DNA of 60,600 nt from a virus. The notes under the pieces are model-generated. The model had not been told where the DNA came from and did no database searches. It was given only the letters and a program-made list of their open reading frames with translations. The DNA is taken from positions 1 to 60,600 of IMG/VR virus record IMGVR_UViG_3300024428_000003; one strand, given 5' to 3'. Every line of letters starts with the position of its first letter. Positions within the stretch are counted from its first letter, which is position 1. Below are positions 60,567 through 60,600 of the stretch, piece after piece. The position numbers and the translations under genes were made by a program.

Positions 60567-60600
60567 AATATGCCAGAATTAATTCACACGTTTACGTAAG
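60335..60600. repeat. Terminal overlap of the circular assembly (copy 2)
   Basis: Second copy of bases 1-266 with three substitutions. It ends with the start of the giant tail gene (ATG at 60570), where codon 10 reads TAA instead of TCA, two bases from the end of the contig. Confidence 0.9.

Noticed and set aside
1-60600. CRISPR arrays, insertion sequences, integrase or lysogeny genes
   Set aside because: No regularly spaced repeats with spacers, no transposase motifs with inverted ends, and no integrase-type protein were found.

Overview
This window is one complete, circularly assembled genome of about 60.33 kb from a tailed bacteriophage. The first 266 bases recur at the end (60335-60600) with three differences, so the true unit is about 60,334 bp. 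It is AT-rich. Starts lack Shine-Dalgarno sequences and are preceded by A/T-rich runs. The replication and virion genes resemble those of marine flavobacterial phages, so I infer a host in the Bacteroidota. The head genes (small terminase candidate, terminase, portal, scaffold candidate, major capsid protein), tubular or ring-like tail proteins, internal virion proteins and absence of a tape measure or sheath suggest a short-tailed, podovirus-like particle. I see no integrase, excisionase or C1-type repressor, so a lytic life style is likely.

Layout. (1) 1-20.2 kb, plus strand: a 1943-aa tail protein, further tail or fibre proteins, two probable internal virion proteins, a giant 2948-aa multidomain protein with zincin and HAD-phosphatase motifs, small basic proteins, and an M15 endolysin with a one-helix membrane protein, closed by a bidirectional terminator at 20.2 kb. 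(2) 20.3-39.4 kb, minus strand: nucleotide metabolism (NrdA, NrdB, ThyA, two MazG-like proteins), replication and recombination (T7-type primase-helicase, SSB-like protein, ERF annealase, exonuclease), a sigma-70 family factor, a helix-turn-helix protein and about 30 small genes. No DNA polymerase, RNA polymerase or ligase is seen, so the phage should use the host's. (3) 39.4-39.8 kb: divergent junction, unusually GC-rich and repeat-bearing on one side and AT-rich on the other. (4) 39.8-60.6 kb, plus strand: appendage proteins, a roughly 1-kb non-coding structured RNA, GroEL and GroES, small basic proteins, a holin, and the packaging and head genes.

Most notable. An approximately 1,000-nt ornate RNA at 40753-41770 is closed by a long-range 8-bp stem and ends in an intrinsic terminator. 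A 79-nt RNA at 35191-35269 looks like the tRNA-like domain of tmRNA without any tag-coding domain. Ten near-identical 36-bp promoters with an invariant 10-bp spacer drive most of the small minus-strand genes and the phage sigma gene. A 9-10 bp word (GTGTATAGCA) recurs in several reading frames across 24-40 kb. The phage also carries its own GroEL/GroES pair, and its terminase gene has a compositionally foreign ATPase segment.

How the parts may fit together (inference): early host-driven transcription yields the sigma factor and the helix-turn-helix protein, which switch on the ten promoters. The middle genes make nucleotides and replicate DNA. The plus-strand late genes then make the particle, with phage chaperonins folding its proteins and the large RNA accumulating late.
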